A DNA stretch of 64,000 nucleotides from positions 434,001 through 498,000 of the forward strand of contig NZ_CP111121.1 in the NCBI RefSeq assembly GCF_026314945.1. The letters run 5' to 3'. Below the pieces are notes generated by a model that made no database searches, was not told the DNA's origin, and worked only from the letters and a program-made list of their open reading frames with translations. Positions 33,758-42,129 of this stretch are shown here, piece by piece. The number at the start of each line of letters is the position of its first letter. Within the stretch, counting starts at the first letter, position 1. The position numbers and the translations under genes were made by a program. The stretch comes from Chryseobacterium fluminis (lineage in GTDB: Bacteria > Bacteroidota > Bacteroidia > Flavobacteriales > Weeksellaceae).

Positions 33758-34258
33758 ATGGAATTTCAAAAAAATCTTTTAAACTATATCAGTCAGTCAT
33801 TACTGACGTCAGGCGAGACCATTTCTATTGTAGAAAGTGTTACTTCAGGATGCCTGCAGCTTGCCTTTTCACAGATGCCTAACGCCTCTCTTTTTTACAA
33901 AGGAGGAATGACCGCTTATACCTTACCCGAAAAAGTAAGGCTGCTGAAAGTGGATAGGACTGAGGCTGAACAATGTGACTGCGTATCTGAAAATATAGCT
34001 GAAACAATGGCCCTTAATGCGTCCAAACTTTTCGAATCGGATTGGGCTATCGCTACAACAGGCTATTGCACACCCATCAGAAACTCCTTATATAGGATTT
34101 TCGCGTATTTCTCTTTCGCCTATAAAGGAGAAATTATTTTAACTAAAAAGCTGGAACTTCATCCCAAAACACAGGCTCTTAATGCACAGATCTATTATAC
34201 CGAATTCATTTTAGGGTGTTTTAAAAGCGAGATGAATCAGATGTTAATATTGAAATAG
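33758..34258 (+). CDS. CinA C-terminal domain protein (nicotinamide-nucleotide amidase-like)
   Basis: Proteins of this 166-residue domain hydrolyse nicotinamide mononucleotide in the pyridine nucleotide cycle. The family pattern is visible: IVESVTSGCLQLAFSQ (the usual AESCTGG loop, here ESVTSG), then FYKGGMTAYTLPEKVRLLKV and WAIATTGYCTP. The altered loop means activity is uncertain. The SDR gene starts 2 bases after its stop, so they are co-transcribed. Confidence 0.8.
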   Translation: MEFQKNLLNYISQSLLTSGETISIVESVTSGCLQLAFSQMPNASLFYKGGMTAYTLPEKVRLLKVDRTEAEQCDCVSENIAETMALNASKLFESDWAIATTGYCTPIRNSLYRIFAYFSFAYKGEIILTKKLELHPKTQALNAQIYYTEFILGCFKSEMNQMLILK

Positions 34259-34259
34259 G

Positions 34260-35015
34260 ATGGATCATATGTTGAAATTAGAAGGAAAATCTATTCTTAT
34301 CACCGGTGCAGACAGCGGAATTGGTAAAGCTGTCGCTTTACTTCTTGCAAAAAACGGAGCTGATATTGCTATTGTTTATCATTCTAACAGGGATGATGCA
34401 GAGAAAACCAAATCAGAAATAGAAAAACTGGGCAGAAAGTCAGTTATTTTACAGGGAGACATTAACGATTACGAATTCTGTGAAGAAACTGCCCGTAAGG
34501 TTGCTGATGAATTCGGAGGTATCGATGTTCTGATTAATAACGCAGGAGTTCAGTTTCCATCAGATAATATTGAAAAATTAGAAGAAAAAAATATCCGGAA
34601 AACGTTTGATTCCAATATCGTAGGAATGATCTTACTCACCAAAGTTGTTTTTCCTTATTTGAAAGAGGGCAGCAGTATTGTTAATACGACATCTGCTGTC
34701 GCTTATCAGGGACATGCCGAGTTGCTTGATTATTCTGCAACGAAAGGGGCCATTGTTTCTTTTACGAGATCGTTGGCGCTTCAGGCTAAACCGAAAGGAA
34801 TCAGAGTAAATGCCGTAGCACCCGGTCCGGTAGCGACACCGCTTACCGAGAAAACCTTTGGTGAGGAAGAAGAGGATCAGACAAAACCTCCTTTGGAGCG
34901 AAATGCTTCTCCTGAAGAGGTGGCGGCCAGCTTTCTGTTCCTTGTAAGTGACGATGCCGCCCAGATTACAGGCCAGGTACTTCATCCGAACGGAGGAATT
35001 ATTGTTAACGGATAA
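34260..35015 (+). CDS. Short-chain dehydrogenase/reductase
   Basis: This is a classical SDR of 251 residues with GADSGIGKAVALLLAKNGAD (NAD(P) binding), NNAG in VLINNAGVQFPSD, the catalytic Ser in NTTSAVAYQG and the Tyr-x3-Lys in LLDYSATKGAIVSFTRSLA, then VAPGPVATPL. It resembles the YhdF/YgfF-like oxidoreductases often found in stress islands. The substrate is unknown. The ATG at 34260 or the one 9 bases later could be the start. CinA precedes and the DUF6766-like gene follows, all in one operon. Confidence 0.88.
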   Translation: MDHMLKLEGKSILITGADSGIGKAVALLLAKNGADIAIVYHSNRDDAEKTKSEIEKLGRKSVILQGDINDYEFCEETARKVADEFGGIDVLINNAGVQFPSDNIEKLEEKNIRKTFDSNIVGMILLTKVVFPYLKEGSSIVNTTSAVAYQGHAELLDYSATKGAIVSFTRSLALQAKPKGIRVNAVAPGPVATPLTEKTFGEEEEDQTKPPLERNASPEEVAASFLFLVSDDAAQITGQVLHPNGGIIVNG

Positions 35016-35016
35016 A

Positions 35017-35682
35017 ATGCTAACAATGTCTAAAAACAGCTTTTTTTACCGCAACAGTTTAAGCATTGTCGTATTAACGTTAATGCTGCTCTGCCTCTGC
35101 GGCCAGTTTTTTACAGGCTGGGAAACTCAAAATAAGGAACTGGCAGAACATAGTAAAGCAGCTTTGAGTATTGGCGAGTACATCCATAGCGGACACTTTA
35201 TTCAGGCTACTTTTGAGAATTGGGAAAGCGAGTTTCTGCAGATGATGCTGTATGTCGTGCTTACGGTTTCTTTGAGACAGAAAGGATCAAGTGAGTCTAA
35301 ATCACTGGATAAGGAGGAAGATGTTGACCGGGAACCCAGGCCTCATTCCAAAGCTCCCTGGCCCGTTAAAAAAGGAGGGATCTGGCTGAAGATTTATAAG
35401 CATTCTTTATCTTTAGCTTTCGGTATCTTATTTCTTATCAGCTTTTCATTACACTTCTACGGGAGTCTCAAAGATTTTAATGAAGAACAGTTCATGAAAA
35501 ATCAACCTGCTGTTTCGGCATACGATTACCTATCGAAGTCAAGATTCTGGTTCGAGTCTTTCCAGAACTGGCAGAGTGAATTTCTGGCTGTTGCCTCTCT
35601 TGTTATCCTGTCGATTTGGCTGCGTGAAAAAGGGTCTCCGGAATCAAAACCTGTAGATGCACCGCATGATGAAAATGCCTAG
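35017..35682 (+). CDS. DUF6766-like membrane protein with internal duplication
   Basis: This protein of 221 residues has four membrane segments in two similar halves. Each half has a hydrophobic helix, a short loop (IGEYIHSGHFIQATFENWESEF in the first, AYDYLSKSRFWFESFQNWQSEF in the second), another helix and a closing REKG/RQKGSSESK-type tail. The ENWESEFLQM and RQKGSSESK motifs fit DUF6766, of unknown function. The start ATG at 35017 lies 1 base after the SDR stop. The stop overlaps the convergent AraC gene by 4 bases. Confidence 0.72.
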   Translation: MLTMSKNSFFYRNSLSIVVLTLMLLCLCGQFFTGWETQNKELAEHSKAALSIGEYIHSGHFIQATFENWESEFLQMMLYVVLTVSLRQKGSSESKSLDKEEDVDREPRPHSKAPWPVKKGGIWLKIYKHSLSLAFGILFLISFSLHFYGSLKDFNEEQFMKNQPAVSAYDYLSKSRFWFESFQNWQSEFLAVASLVILSIWLREKGSPESKPVDAPHDENA

Positions 35683-36482
35683 GATTTATTAATCTTAGGT
35701 TTTGTTTTCATCACGGAAAAATAAGATGCGGTAAAGGCCGATAAACTCTGGTATCCTATTAAGTAAGCGATCTGACTTAGGGTATACTGACGGGTATCGA
35801 TAAGCTCAATACTTTTTAAAATTCTGACGAGCTGATGATATTTCTGCAATGTAATTCCCGTTTCATTTTTAAAAATCCTCTGCAGGCTCCTTACAGACAT
35901 TCGGGCTTTATGTGCCAGTGCTTCCATATTCAGGTGATATTTAAAATTTGAATGGATATCGTTGCAGACGGGAAGCAATCTTTCATCAGAAGGGACAGGA
36001 ATTTGCAGATCATTGCTTTCTTTACAGAAATTAGGAAGGCTTTTTAAAATAGCTTTAAAAAAGATATCCTGTTCTTCATCCTCGTGTAATGATTTATTCC
36101 ATTTTGAAGCATACAGCAGCATTTCCCTCAGCACAGCAGGAGCAGCAAAAACATGAACATGCCTGTAAAAATCTTCTTTAAAAACAGAGGTAAAGAGAAA
36201 CACCATAAGATTTACTGTTCTGGCTTCTGACGTTATCCGGTGAGGAACTTCAGAGGGGATCCAGATGATATGATTCTGGGGGACAAGATAGATCGTATGG
36301 CCAATATGAAAATACTGATAGCCTTCTTCTACGAAGGTAAGCTGTGAGCGATGATGAAAATGCTCATATTGGTCATGATTCCAGTCTTTTTCGCACCACA
36401 CATACGCTTCTTTCTGAATGGTATCTACAAACTGATGGTTGGTCTGTTCAGTTAAGCCACATTTGATTCTGTCGTTCTGCAT
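35679..36482 (-). CDS. AraC family transcriptional regulator
   Basis: This 267-residue protein has an N-terminal cupin-like sensor (HFHHRSQLTFVEEGYQYFHIGHTIYLVPQNHIIWIPSEVPHRI, about 40-85) and a C-terminal AraC double helix-turn-helix (NMEALAHKARMSVRSLQRIFKNETGITLQKYHQLVRILKSIEL, then LSQIAYLIGYQSLSAFTASYF). Its closest neighbour is the divergent flavodoxin-RidA gene, the likely target. The promoter element at 36494-36501 puts its transcript start almost at the ATG. Confidence 0.9.
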   Translation of the reverse strand: MQNDRIKCGLTEQTNHQFVDTIQKEAYVWCEKDWNHDQYEHFHHRSQLTFVEEGYQYFHIGHTIYLVPQNHIIWIPSEVPHRITSEARTVNLMVFLFTSVFKEDFYRHVHVFAAPAVLREMLLYASKWNKSLHEDEEQDIFFKAILKSLPNFCKESNDLQIPVPSDERLLPVCNDIHSNFKYHLNMEALAHKARMSVRSLQRIFKNETGITLQKYHQLVRILKSIELIDTRQYTLSQIAYLIGYQSLSAFTASYFSVMKTKPKINKS

Positions 36483-36493
36483 AGTATTTTTGG

Positions 36494-36501
36494 CAAATTT
36501 A
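36494..36501 (-). promoter_or_regulatory. -7 promoter element of the araC-type gene
   Basis: TAAATTTG on the minus strand fits TAnnTTTG and lies 11 bases before the ATG, giving a leader of about 6 bases. Confidence 0.45.
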
Positions 36502-36517
36502 ATAAAAACGTCAATAG

Positions 36518-36525
36518 TAATTTTG
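36518..36525 (+). promoter_or_regulatory. -7 promoter element of the flavodoxin-RidA gene
   Basis: TAATTTTG fits TAnnTTTG and lies 26 bases before the ATG. The two divergent promoters are only 16 bases apart, so one regulator could affect both. Confidence 0.45.
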
Positions 36526-36551
36526 CAGAGTAAATATAGATTGTATTCAGC

Positions 36552-37685
36552 ATGAAAAAAATAAATATTCTTTTTATTGTATTATTAAACATCAGCAACA
36601 TCATGGCACAGAATAAAACTCAGATACTCGTTCTTATTCATTCGGATCAGGGGGGAACTTATGAAATGGCTAAAGAACTGGCCAAAGGTATTGAATATGA
36701 TCATAATGCTACAGCCATCATCAAACAGGTGAGATCTTCTCAGCATCCTGAACTTAAAAATCTTCCGGTAGCTACGGTGGAAGAACTTCCGGATTATGAC
36801 GGGATCGCCTTCGGATCTCCTGTTTATTTCGGGAATATAAGCACGGGAATGAGTGAATTCCTGTCTAAAACCGTTAATCTCTGGACAAATCACGCTTTGG
36901 AAGGAATGCCTGCTACGGTTTTTATGTCTGCAGGAAGCGGTGCCGGAAAGGAACTTGCCCTAAAGTCATTCTGGAACAGTCTTGCTGTACACGGGATGGT
37001 GCTGGTTTCAAACGGGATCCGCGGTACTGAAGGGATTGATAAATCTATTCCTCAGGGAAACACGGTGCTGGGAACCACAACGATGGCGTCTTTGAATGGG
37101 GTCAAAAGACCAACGCATGATGAGCGGCAGCTTGCTCAGATCCAGGGAAAGAATTTCGCGAAAGTAGCATCTGCACTTAAAGGAACTTATCACCGGGAAG
37201 AACTTACATTTACGGCAAAACCAAAAAGCTTATTTAATCAGGCTCTGAAAGAAAAAAACATCATTCTTCCGGAGGTTCCGAAACCGGCAGGAAATTACCA
37301 GCCTTTTGTGCGTACCGGAAATCTGATTTTTATCAATCAGGTTGCCCTGAAGGACGGGGAAATCTTTCATCCGGGAAAATTAGGTGTAGAGGTCACTGAG
37401 CAGGAGGTAAAAGACGCTACAAGGGTAACCATGCTGAATGTTCTGTCTGTACTGAATGAAGCGGTAGGAGGAGATCTGAGTAAAGTAAAACAATGTGTTC
37501 AGCTAACGGGAATCTTTAACACTGAAGAAGGGTATATCAATCATGCAGGCCTTATGAATACGGCCTCAGATCTTGCGGTTGAAGTTTTTGGTGAGAAAGG
37601 GAAACATGCCCGGGCAACATTAGGAGCTGCTTCCATTCCTGTAAACTCTTCAGTGGAGATTCAGGCCATTTTTGAAGTTGAGTAG
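36552..37685 (+). CDS. Exported fusion of a flavodoxin-like (WrbA-type) domain and a RidA-like domain
   Basis: The 377 residues start with signal peptide MKKINILFIVLLNISNIMAQ. The first domain (about 24-205) is flavodoxin-like: QILVLIHSDQGGTYEMAKELAKGI, GSPVYFGNISTGMSEFL, and TTTMASLNGVKRPTHDERQLAQIQGKNFAKVASAL, as in WrbA-type NAD(P)H-dependent FMN proteins. The second (about 250-377) is a RidA/YjgF fold, VRTGNLIFINQVALKDGEIF to ARATLGAASIPVNSSVEIQAIF. The conserved Arg in KHARATLGA is kept. RidA proteins deaminate reactive imines. The fusion and the export signal are both unusual. It is divergent from the AraC gene. Confidence 0.85.
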   Translation: MKKINILFIVLLNISNIMAQNKTQILVLIHSDQGGTYEMAKELAKGIEYDHNATAIIKQVRSSQHPELKNLPVATVEELPDYDGIAFGSPVYFGNISTGMSEFLSKTVNLWTNHALEGMPATVFMSAGSGAGKELALKSFWNSLAVHGMVLVSNGIRGTEGIDKSIPQGNTVLGTTTMASLNGVKRPTHDERQLAQIQGKNFAKVASALKGTYHREELTFTAKPKSLFNQALKEKNIILPEVPKPAGNYQPFVRTGNLIFINQVALKDGEIFHPGKLGVEVTEQEVKDATRVTMLNVLSVLNEAVGGDLSKVKQCVQLTGIFNTEEGYINHAGLMNTASDLAVEVFGEKGKHARATLGAASIPVNSSVEIQAIFEVE

Positions 37686-37897
37686 TTTCTCAATAATTTT
37701 AATCTTGTTAAATGTCCGTCAATCTGTATGATCTGTGGGCATTTTCCGTTTCATAATAAACGTAAACAGAGAACCAAAGCAATTATATAATTATAGTAAT
37801 TCCCAAATGAAGTTTTAATCAACTTATGGGTGAACATCAGTTCGTCAATCTGACTGTCTTCAGATCAATGAAAGGCTATTCTGCCTCTGATAAGATA

Positions 37898-37923
37898 AAA
37901 GCAGTGAAAAAATTCACTGCTTT
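37898..37923. terminator. Terminator between the fusion gene and the PPOX-type gene
   Basis: A perfect 11-bp stem (AAAGCAGTGAA with TTCACTGCTTT) with an AAAA loop lies about 25 bases past the stop of the minus-strand gene. Confidence 0.8.
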
Positions 37924-37947
37924 ATATGATTTTATATAAAAATATGC

Positions 37948-38457
37948 TTAAACTTTAGCATTTCCTTCTACACCGTCGGAATTATCAGTTGTATTTCCTG
38001 TAACGGCAGCTGAAACAAAATTAAAAAGACTTACCAGTTTGCCGACTTTGGTATCCCAGTAATAAGTATCCTTAGGTTCTACACGGATAATGGAAACTTT
38101 CGGGTCGTCTTTCCCTTCTTCAAACCATGCTTTCGCCATAGGTGACCATTTATCTTCAATGGTTGTTTTATCCTTATAAATAGTAGCTTCCCCAAAGACA
38201 GACAGATACTGATAATCACTATTGTTCATAAAAAACAACTGTACTCTGCGGTCATCTTTGATTTCAAAGTTTTTATTGCTGTCATCACTGCTGATGAACC
38301 AAAGATTTCCTTCCTCATCCGTTTCCTGTAAGCTCATCGGTCGCGAATTGATCGGAAGGGTCTCAAGTTCTGTACAAAACATACAGACTTTCGCATTTTC
38401 AGATAATTCTTTAATTTTTTTAATAGCTTCCAGGTGGGTAAGATTTTCTTTTGACAT
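37948..38457 (-). CDS. Pyridoxamine 5'-phosphate oxidase-like general stress protein
   Basis: This 169-residue flavin-binding split-barrel protein belongs to the general stress protein 26-like group. It contains VCMFCTELETLPINSRPMSLQETDEEGNLWFISSDDSNKNFEI and RVQLFFMNNSDYQYLSVFGEATIYKD. The C terminus has the family's YYWDTKVGKLVSLFNFVSAAVTG segment. Such proteins bind FMN, FAD or F420. The actual redox substrate is unknown. It is a single-gene unit near other stress genes. Confidence 0.87.
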   Translation of the reverse strand: MSKENLTHLEAIKKIKELSENAKVCMFCTELETLPINSRPMSLQETDEEGNLWFISSDDSNKNFEIKDDRRVQLFFMNNSDYQYLSVFGEATIYKDKTTIEDKWSPMAKAWFEEGKDDPKVSIIRVEPKDTYYWDTKVGKLVSLFNFVSAAVTGNTTDNSDGVEGNAKV

Positions 38458-38774
38458 AATAATATATTTTTAAGTGATTGATTTTTGAATATAAATGAAT
38501 TAAAAAACATTAAAACATTTATATTTTTTAACATTCAAAAACCTGACCAAAAAGAAAGAATCGGGCTATAACCTTAGGATTAAATTAAGTTCATCTTCAT
38601 ATAAATGCATAAAGCACTACATAAACGTAGGGTACCTGACATCTGACACTCTGTTTTTTTTCGCTGGTCGGGAATCATATCAGGAAGGAATTAATGCTTT
38701 CCGATATTGAAATACTTGGCTTACCGCTATAGAGGACTGCAATAGATCCGAAACAAAGAAAACCGGGAACCGGA
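38458..38774. other. Gene-free stretch of 317 bases
   Basis: This gap separates the PPOX-type gene start from the rhodanese gene end. It contains an AT-rich promoter-like region near 38460-38545 and no open frame worth reporting. No clear terminator stem for the rhodanese operon was found. Confidence 0.5.
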
Positions 38775-39134
38775 TTATTTTAAATTCAAGCTCTTCTGCA
38801 GATCACTCCAGGCACCGCCGTTGTAAACATTCTTAAATCCTTTTTCCTTTAAAATCTTTTCAGCTTTTACACTTCGTAAGCCATGAGAGCAGACCGTAAT
38901 ATACGTTTTGCGGGAATCCAGTTCCGTATACTTTTCCCGGATTGTTCCTAGAGAAATATTCCGGGAACCTTTGATATGTCCTGTTTCGAATTCCTTTTCC
39001 GTCCTTACATCGAGGATAATGGCGCCGTTTTTAATAAGTCGGTTTAAACCACGATCGAGGGTCTGATACGTGTAGACCCGGTAAACCACGTAAATCATCA
39101 GGATAATTCCGCCAAATATAAATGCATTTTTCAT
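38775..39134 (-). CDS. Membrane-anchored rhodanese-like sulfurtransferase
   Basis: This 119-residue protein has one N-terminal membrane helix (AFIFGGIILMIYVVYRVYTY) and a rhodanese domain. The domain carries LDVRTEKEFETGHIKGSRNISLG and the active-site loop with Cys82 in TVCSHGLRSVKAEKIL, ending FKNVYNGGAWSDL. It transfers sulfane sulfur to an unknown acceptor. Its start overlaps the stop of the DUF3817 gene by 4 bases, and it is the last gene of a TetR-controlled operon. Confidence 0.9.
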   Translation of the reverse strand: MKNAFIFGGIILMIYVVYRVYTYQTLDRGLNRLIKNGAIILDVRTEKEFETGHIKGSRNISLGTIREKYTELDSRKTYITVCSHGLRSVKAEKILKEKGFKNVYNGGAWSDLQKSLNLK

Positions 39135-39433
39135 AACTTGCTTAAAATCTTCCGGTCAATATAAAATGTTCCAAACGGAATGATACATGCGAGAAGAACT
39201 TTCCAGGTGGTTTCCTTGAACTTCCAGTTTTCTTCCACTCCGACACTTAAAGTGCTCACTAAAAAGAGAAGAAACAGCGACCCGTGCACAGGTCCCATGA
39301 ACTCTACAAGTGAAGGATTATCAAATCCGTATTTCAACGGTACGGCTATGCATACTAAAGTTAACAATGAGATGCCTTCAAGAATAGCAATAATTCTAAA
39401 ACGCCCGGTTTTGGTTTTAAGTAAATTAATCAT
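39131..39433 (-). CDS. DUF3817 family membrane protein
   Basis: This 100-residue protein has three membrane segments and the family's FRIIAILEGISLLTLVCIAVPLKYGF and MGPVHGSLFLLFLV motifs, which are near-diagnostic for DUF3817. The function is unknown; related proteins are often encoded next to transporters. Its start lies 2 bases after the frameshifted membrane gene. Confidence 0.85.
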   Translation of the reverse strand: MINLLKTKTGRFRIIAILEGISLLTLVCIAVPLKYGFDNPSLVEFMGPVHGSLFLLFLVSTLSVGVEENWKFKETTWKVLLACIIPFGTFYIDRKILSKL

Positions 39434-39435
39434 AA

Positions 39436-39893
39436 TTATCTGAAATAAGGTCTGTTGGCAAAAGGTGAAAACGGCCAGGGTATGGCGATAAAAATAATGA
39501 TCAGTGCCAGGGTAAAATAGATAAACATCACTTTGAATTTCTCGTGATCACTTATTTCTCTTTTAGAGACTGCTGAGCCCACCGTTATTAAAATAATAGA
39601 ACACAGCATAAGGAAAATGTGAATGGTCCCAAAAAAAGAAGATCAAAAGATTCTCTGGCTGTATTGAAATTTTTCCAGAAATAAGCAATGATCGGGCTTT
39701 GGGAGTACAGTATAATTCCGAGAATGAGCTGGATATGCGCAATGGTAGCTGTCCAGTGACGTACTGAGTTATCACTTTGAGAGAATACTTTCTTCGAAAA
39801 ATATCCCCGGTAAGACCTGAATACGGCATAAATTAAACTCAGTAAAACCAGCCATCGAAAAGTAGAGTGGAGAAAGGTAAGGGTCTGATACAT
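39436..39893 (-). pseudogene. Four-helix membrane protein, frameshifted at a T-run
   Basis: The frame from the ATG at 39891-39893 gives MYQTLTFLHSTFRWLVLL, membrane helices and HWTATIAHIQLILGIILY, then goes off at SFDLLFLGPFTF. Adding one T to the seven-T run near 39625-39640 restores FFGTIHIFLMLCSIILITV, a further helix and the C-terminal IAIPWPFSPFANRPYFR, which ends 2 bases before the next gene. The restored protein would have about 153 residues, four or five helices and a cytochrome b-like look, but no clear family. A sequencing slip is possible. Confidence 0.75.
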
Positions 39894-39915
39894 TATTTCA
39901 TTTTTATGAACCGGA

Positions 39916-39923
39916 CAAAGATA
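39916..39923 (-). promoter_or_regulatory. -7 promoter element of the TetR-controlled operon
   Basis: TATCTTTG on the minus strand fits TAnnTTTG and lies 22 bases before the ATG of the membrane gene. Confidence 0.55.
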
Positions 39924-39927
39924 GAAT

Positions 39928-39953
39928 AAAAACATACTAATTAGTATGTTTTT
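39928..39953. promoter_or_regulatory. Perfect 26-base palindrome, probable TetR operator
   Basis: The core ACATACTAATTAGTATGT with AAAA and TTTT flanks is perfectly symmetrical. It lies between the end of the tetR-type gene (10 bases away) and the -7 element at 39916-39923, covering the -33 region where a repressor would block the promoter. It may also end the tetR transcript. Confidence 0.65.
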
Positions 39954-39963
39954 GAATAAAAAA

Positions 39964-40554
39964 TTATTTCAGACTGTTGAAATAAGATTTAAGTCCCTTT
40001 AAATAAATAAGATAAACTGTTTTTGTGTTTTCCAGTTTTCCCAGATTTCTGACTCCCCAATAGCCAGACAGAGCAAAAACGGCAACTTCACGAGCATTGA
40101 CATCAGGCTTGATTACTCCGTTTTCTTTTCCTTTTTCAATAGCTTCTGTCATTGCATTTTCCCACTGTTGGGAAAGTTGATTTAATGCTTTTGTAAAATC
40201 TATATTCCAGGGTGCCATTTCCTGAGTGAAATTAGAGGCAGGACAGCCATATTCCACTTTAAGACTTTCGTTTTCAATGAGCAGATGATAGAGTAAATTA
40301 TAAATGGCATCCAGCGGATGGACAGTCGTCTTAAAAGGTTCAATGAAGGTGTTTCTGAAATTGGGAATCATTAGTTCATTAATGATCGCAAGACCCATTT
40401 CGTCTTTGGTTTTAAAATGATAATAGAAAGCTCCTTTAGTGACCTGGGTGGTCGCAATAATTTCATCCACGCTGGTCGTCTGATATCCATTTACATAGAT
40501 CAGTTCGAACGCTTTCTGTAGAATATTAAGCCGGGTAGCTTCAGACTTTTTCAT
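39964..40554 (-). CDS. TetR/AcrR family transcriptional regulator
   Basis: This 196-residue repressor has an N-terminal helix-turn-helix (RLNILQKAFELIYVNGYQTTSVDEIIATTQVTKGAFYYHFKTKDEM, about 8-53) and a variable ligand-binding C domain. It lies just upstream of the membrane/DUF3817/rhodanese genes, with a perfect palindrome at their promoter, so it likely represses them in response to an unknown compound. Confidence 0.9.
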   Translation of the reverse strand: MKKSEATRLNILQKAFELIYVNGYQTTSVDEIIATTQVTKGAFYYHFKTKDEMGLAIINELMIPNFRNTFIEPFKTTVHPLDAIYNLLYHLLIENESLKVEYGCPASNFTQEMAPWNIDFTKALNQLSQQWENAMTEAIEKGKENGVIKPDVNAREVAVFALSGYWGVRNLGKLENTKTVYLIYLKGLKSYFNSLK

Positions 40555-40596
40555 AAAATACCGCTGAAAAATTTATACAAAGAAACGATTTTTATC

Positions 40597-42081
40597 TTAA
40601 TTTCCTCTGAGCTCAGAAACACAGTCAGAAAGGATTTTCAGGCTGTTTTCCATTTCAGTGAAGTTTAAATTTCCAAAACCGATCCGCATGGCGGTAAGGT
40701 CCTTACTCTGATAGAGCAGGGTTCTGGGAATAAAAAGATTGTTTTGTGCACAAAGGCGGCTGAGCTGCATTAAATTTACAGGACGGGTCCATTCAATCCA
40801 GATCGCAAGTCCTCCCGAAGGTATCTGAAAACAGATGTCATGTTCTAAATACTTCCGTAAGAGCAATGAAAAATAATCTCTGCGTTCCCGGTATATTTTT
40901 ATCGATTTTTTCAGATAACGGTTGATTTCACCCTCATCGATCATCTCACCCAAAACATGTTCCATGACAACATCTCCCTGCCGGTCGATAATCCCAAGGT
41001 ATTTGCGCATTTCAGTCATCAGGTTTTCCGGGGCTACAATAAATCCGGTACGGAATCCAGGTGCCAGGGATTTTCCAAACGAGCCGATATAAATAACCAT
41101 TCCGCCGGTATCTGCACTTGCCAGGGGCAGAAGTGGACTTTTATCATAACGAAAGTCATAATCGTAATCATCCTCAAGAATAACAAAACCATACGTGTTC
41201 GAAAGGTTCAGCAGTTCCAACCGTCTCTGGGCACTTAGAGTGACGGTGGTGGGATAGTGATGATGGGGCGTAAGATACAGCATCCGTATTTTTTGCTTCT
41301 GGCAGATTTTCCGTACTTCTTCCACGATGATTCCTTCGTCATCCATGGGGATAGAGATTATATCAACACCTTTGCGCTGAAAAATCATGTTGACGGAAAA
41401 ATAACTCAGTTCTCCCACCAGCACCGTATCGCCTTCAGAGAGCAAGATTTCCGAGACAATGTAGATACTCATTTCGGTACTTCGGGTGATCAGAAGATTG
41501 TTTTTAGAAATGGGAAGTCCGCGGGATAAATTTAAGTATTTAGAGAGATTTTTCTTAAAAAATTCACTTCCGTCCTGATTGTAATGTCCGGTTTTATGTG
41601 CTCTTCTTTTAAGGGCAGCGCTGTAAATCCTGGAATGCTGATCGATCTGTGTAAGACGAATATCAGGAGAACCATCATTAAAAACATATTCACAGGTTGA
41701 ATGTTCAAAGGGATTATCTAAAATATTTGATGTTTTAAATGCAAATCCTGTAGATTCTGGATAATGATTAAGATGACTCTCTTCAAAGTTTTTCCGCAGC
41801 AGATCATGATCCTCTTTTCCGATGATATAGGTTCCTTTATTTGGAAAACTTTCGATCCATCCCTGGGCAAGCAGCTCATCATAAACAGAAACAATGGTGT
41901 TCCTGTGAACTTCTAGGATCTGACTGAAAGAACGGGTTCCCGGAAGCTTTGTACCGAAGGGCAGGTAGCCTCTCTGAATGGCATTCACCAGCTGATTGGC
42001 GATCTGCATATAGATCGGACTGTTTGATTTCCTGTCGATTTTAACAAAACTTTTATAAGGTATTTCAACCGGACTATTCAT
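40597..42081 (-). CDS. MocR/GntR-type PLP-dependent transcriptional regulator
   Basis: This 494-residue MocR-type protein has an N-terminal GntR winged helix (about 15-85, PIYMQIANQLVNAIQRGYLPFGTKLPGTRSFSQILEVHRNTIVSVYDELLAQGWI) fused to a fold-type I aminotransferase domain with the PLP lysine in YIGSFGKSLAPGFRTGF. It is divergent from the biotin operon with 64 bases between. MocR proteins usually activate or repress adjacent genes using PLP or an amino-acid adduct as signal. BioF and BioA, encoded next door, are PLP enzymes, which suggests a link. Confidence 0.9.
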   Translation of the reverse strand: MNSPVEIPYKSFVKIDRKSNSPIYMQIANQLVNAIQRGYLPFGTKLPGTRSFSQILEVHRNTIVSVYDELLAQGWIESFPNKGTYIIGKEDHDLLRKNFEESHLNHYPESTGFAFKTSNILDNPFEHSTCEYVFNDGSPDIRLTQIDQHSRIYSAALKRRAHKTGHYNQDGSEFFKKNLSKYLNLSRGLPISKNNLLITRSTEMSIYIVSEILLSEGDTVLVGELSYFSVNMIFQRKGVDIISIPMDDEGIIVEEVRKICQKQKIRMLYLTPHHHYPTTVTLSAQRRLELLNLSNTYGFVILEDDYDYDFRYDKSPLLPLASADTGGMVIYIGSFGKSLAPGFRTGFIVAPENLMTEMRKYLGIIDRQGDVVMEHVLGEMIDEGEINRYLKKSIKIYRERRDYFSLLLRKYLEHDICFQIPSGGLAIWIEWTRPVNLMQLSRLCAQNNLFIPRTLLYQSKDLTAMRIGFGNLNFTEMENSLKILSDCVSELRGN

Positions 42082-42121
42082 AATATTAAAACTGGCACCA
42101 ATGAACCATCCGGCAATATAC

Positions 42122-42129
42122 TACTTTTG
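42122..42129 (+). promoter_or_regulatory. -7 promoter element of the biotin operon
   Basis: TACTTTTG fits TAnnTTTG and lies 17 bases before the first ATG. The nearby GGTTCATTGGTGCC segment on the minus strand (about 42091-42105) holds two GGTKC-like units that could form a MocR site. Confidence 0.45.
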
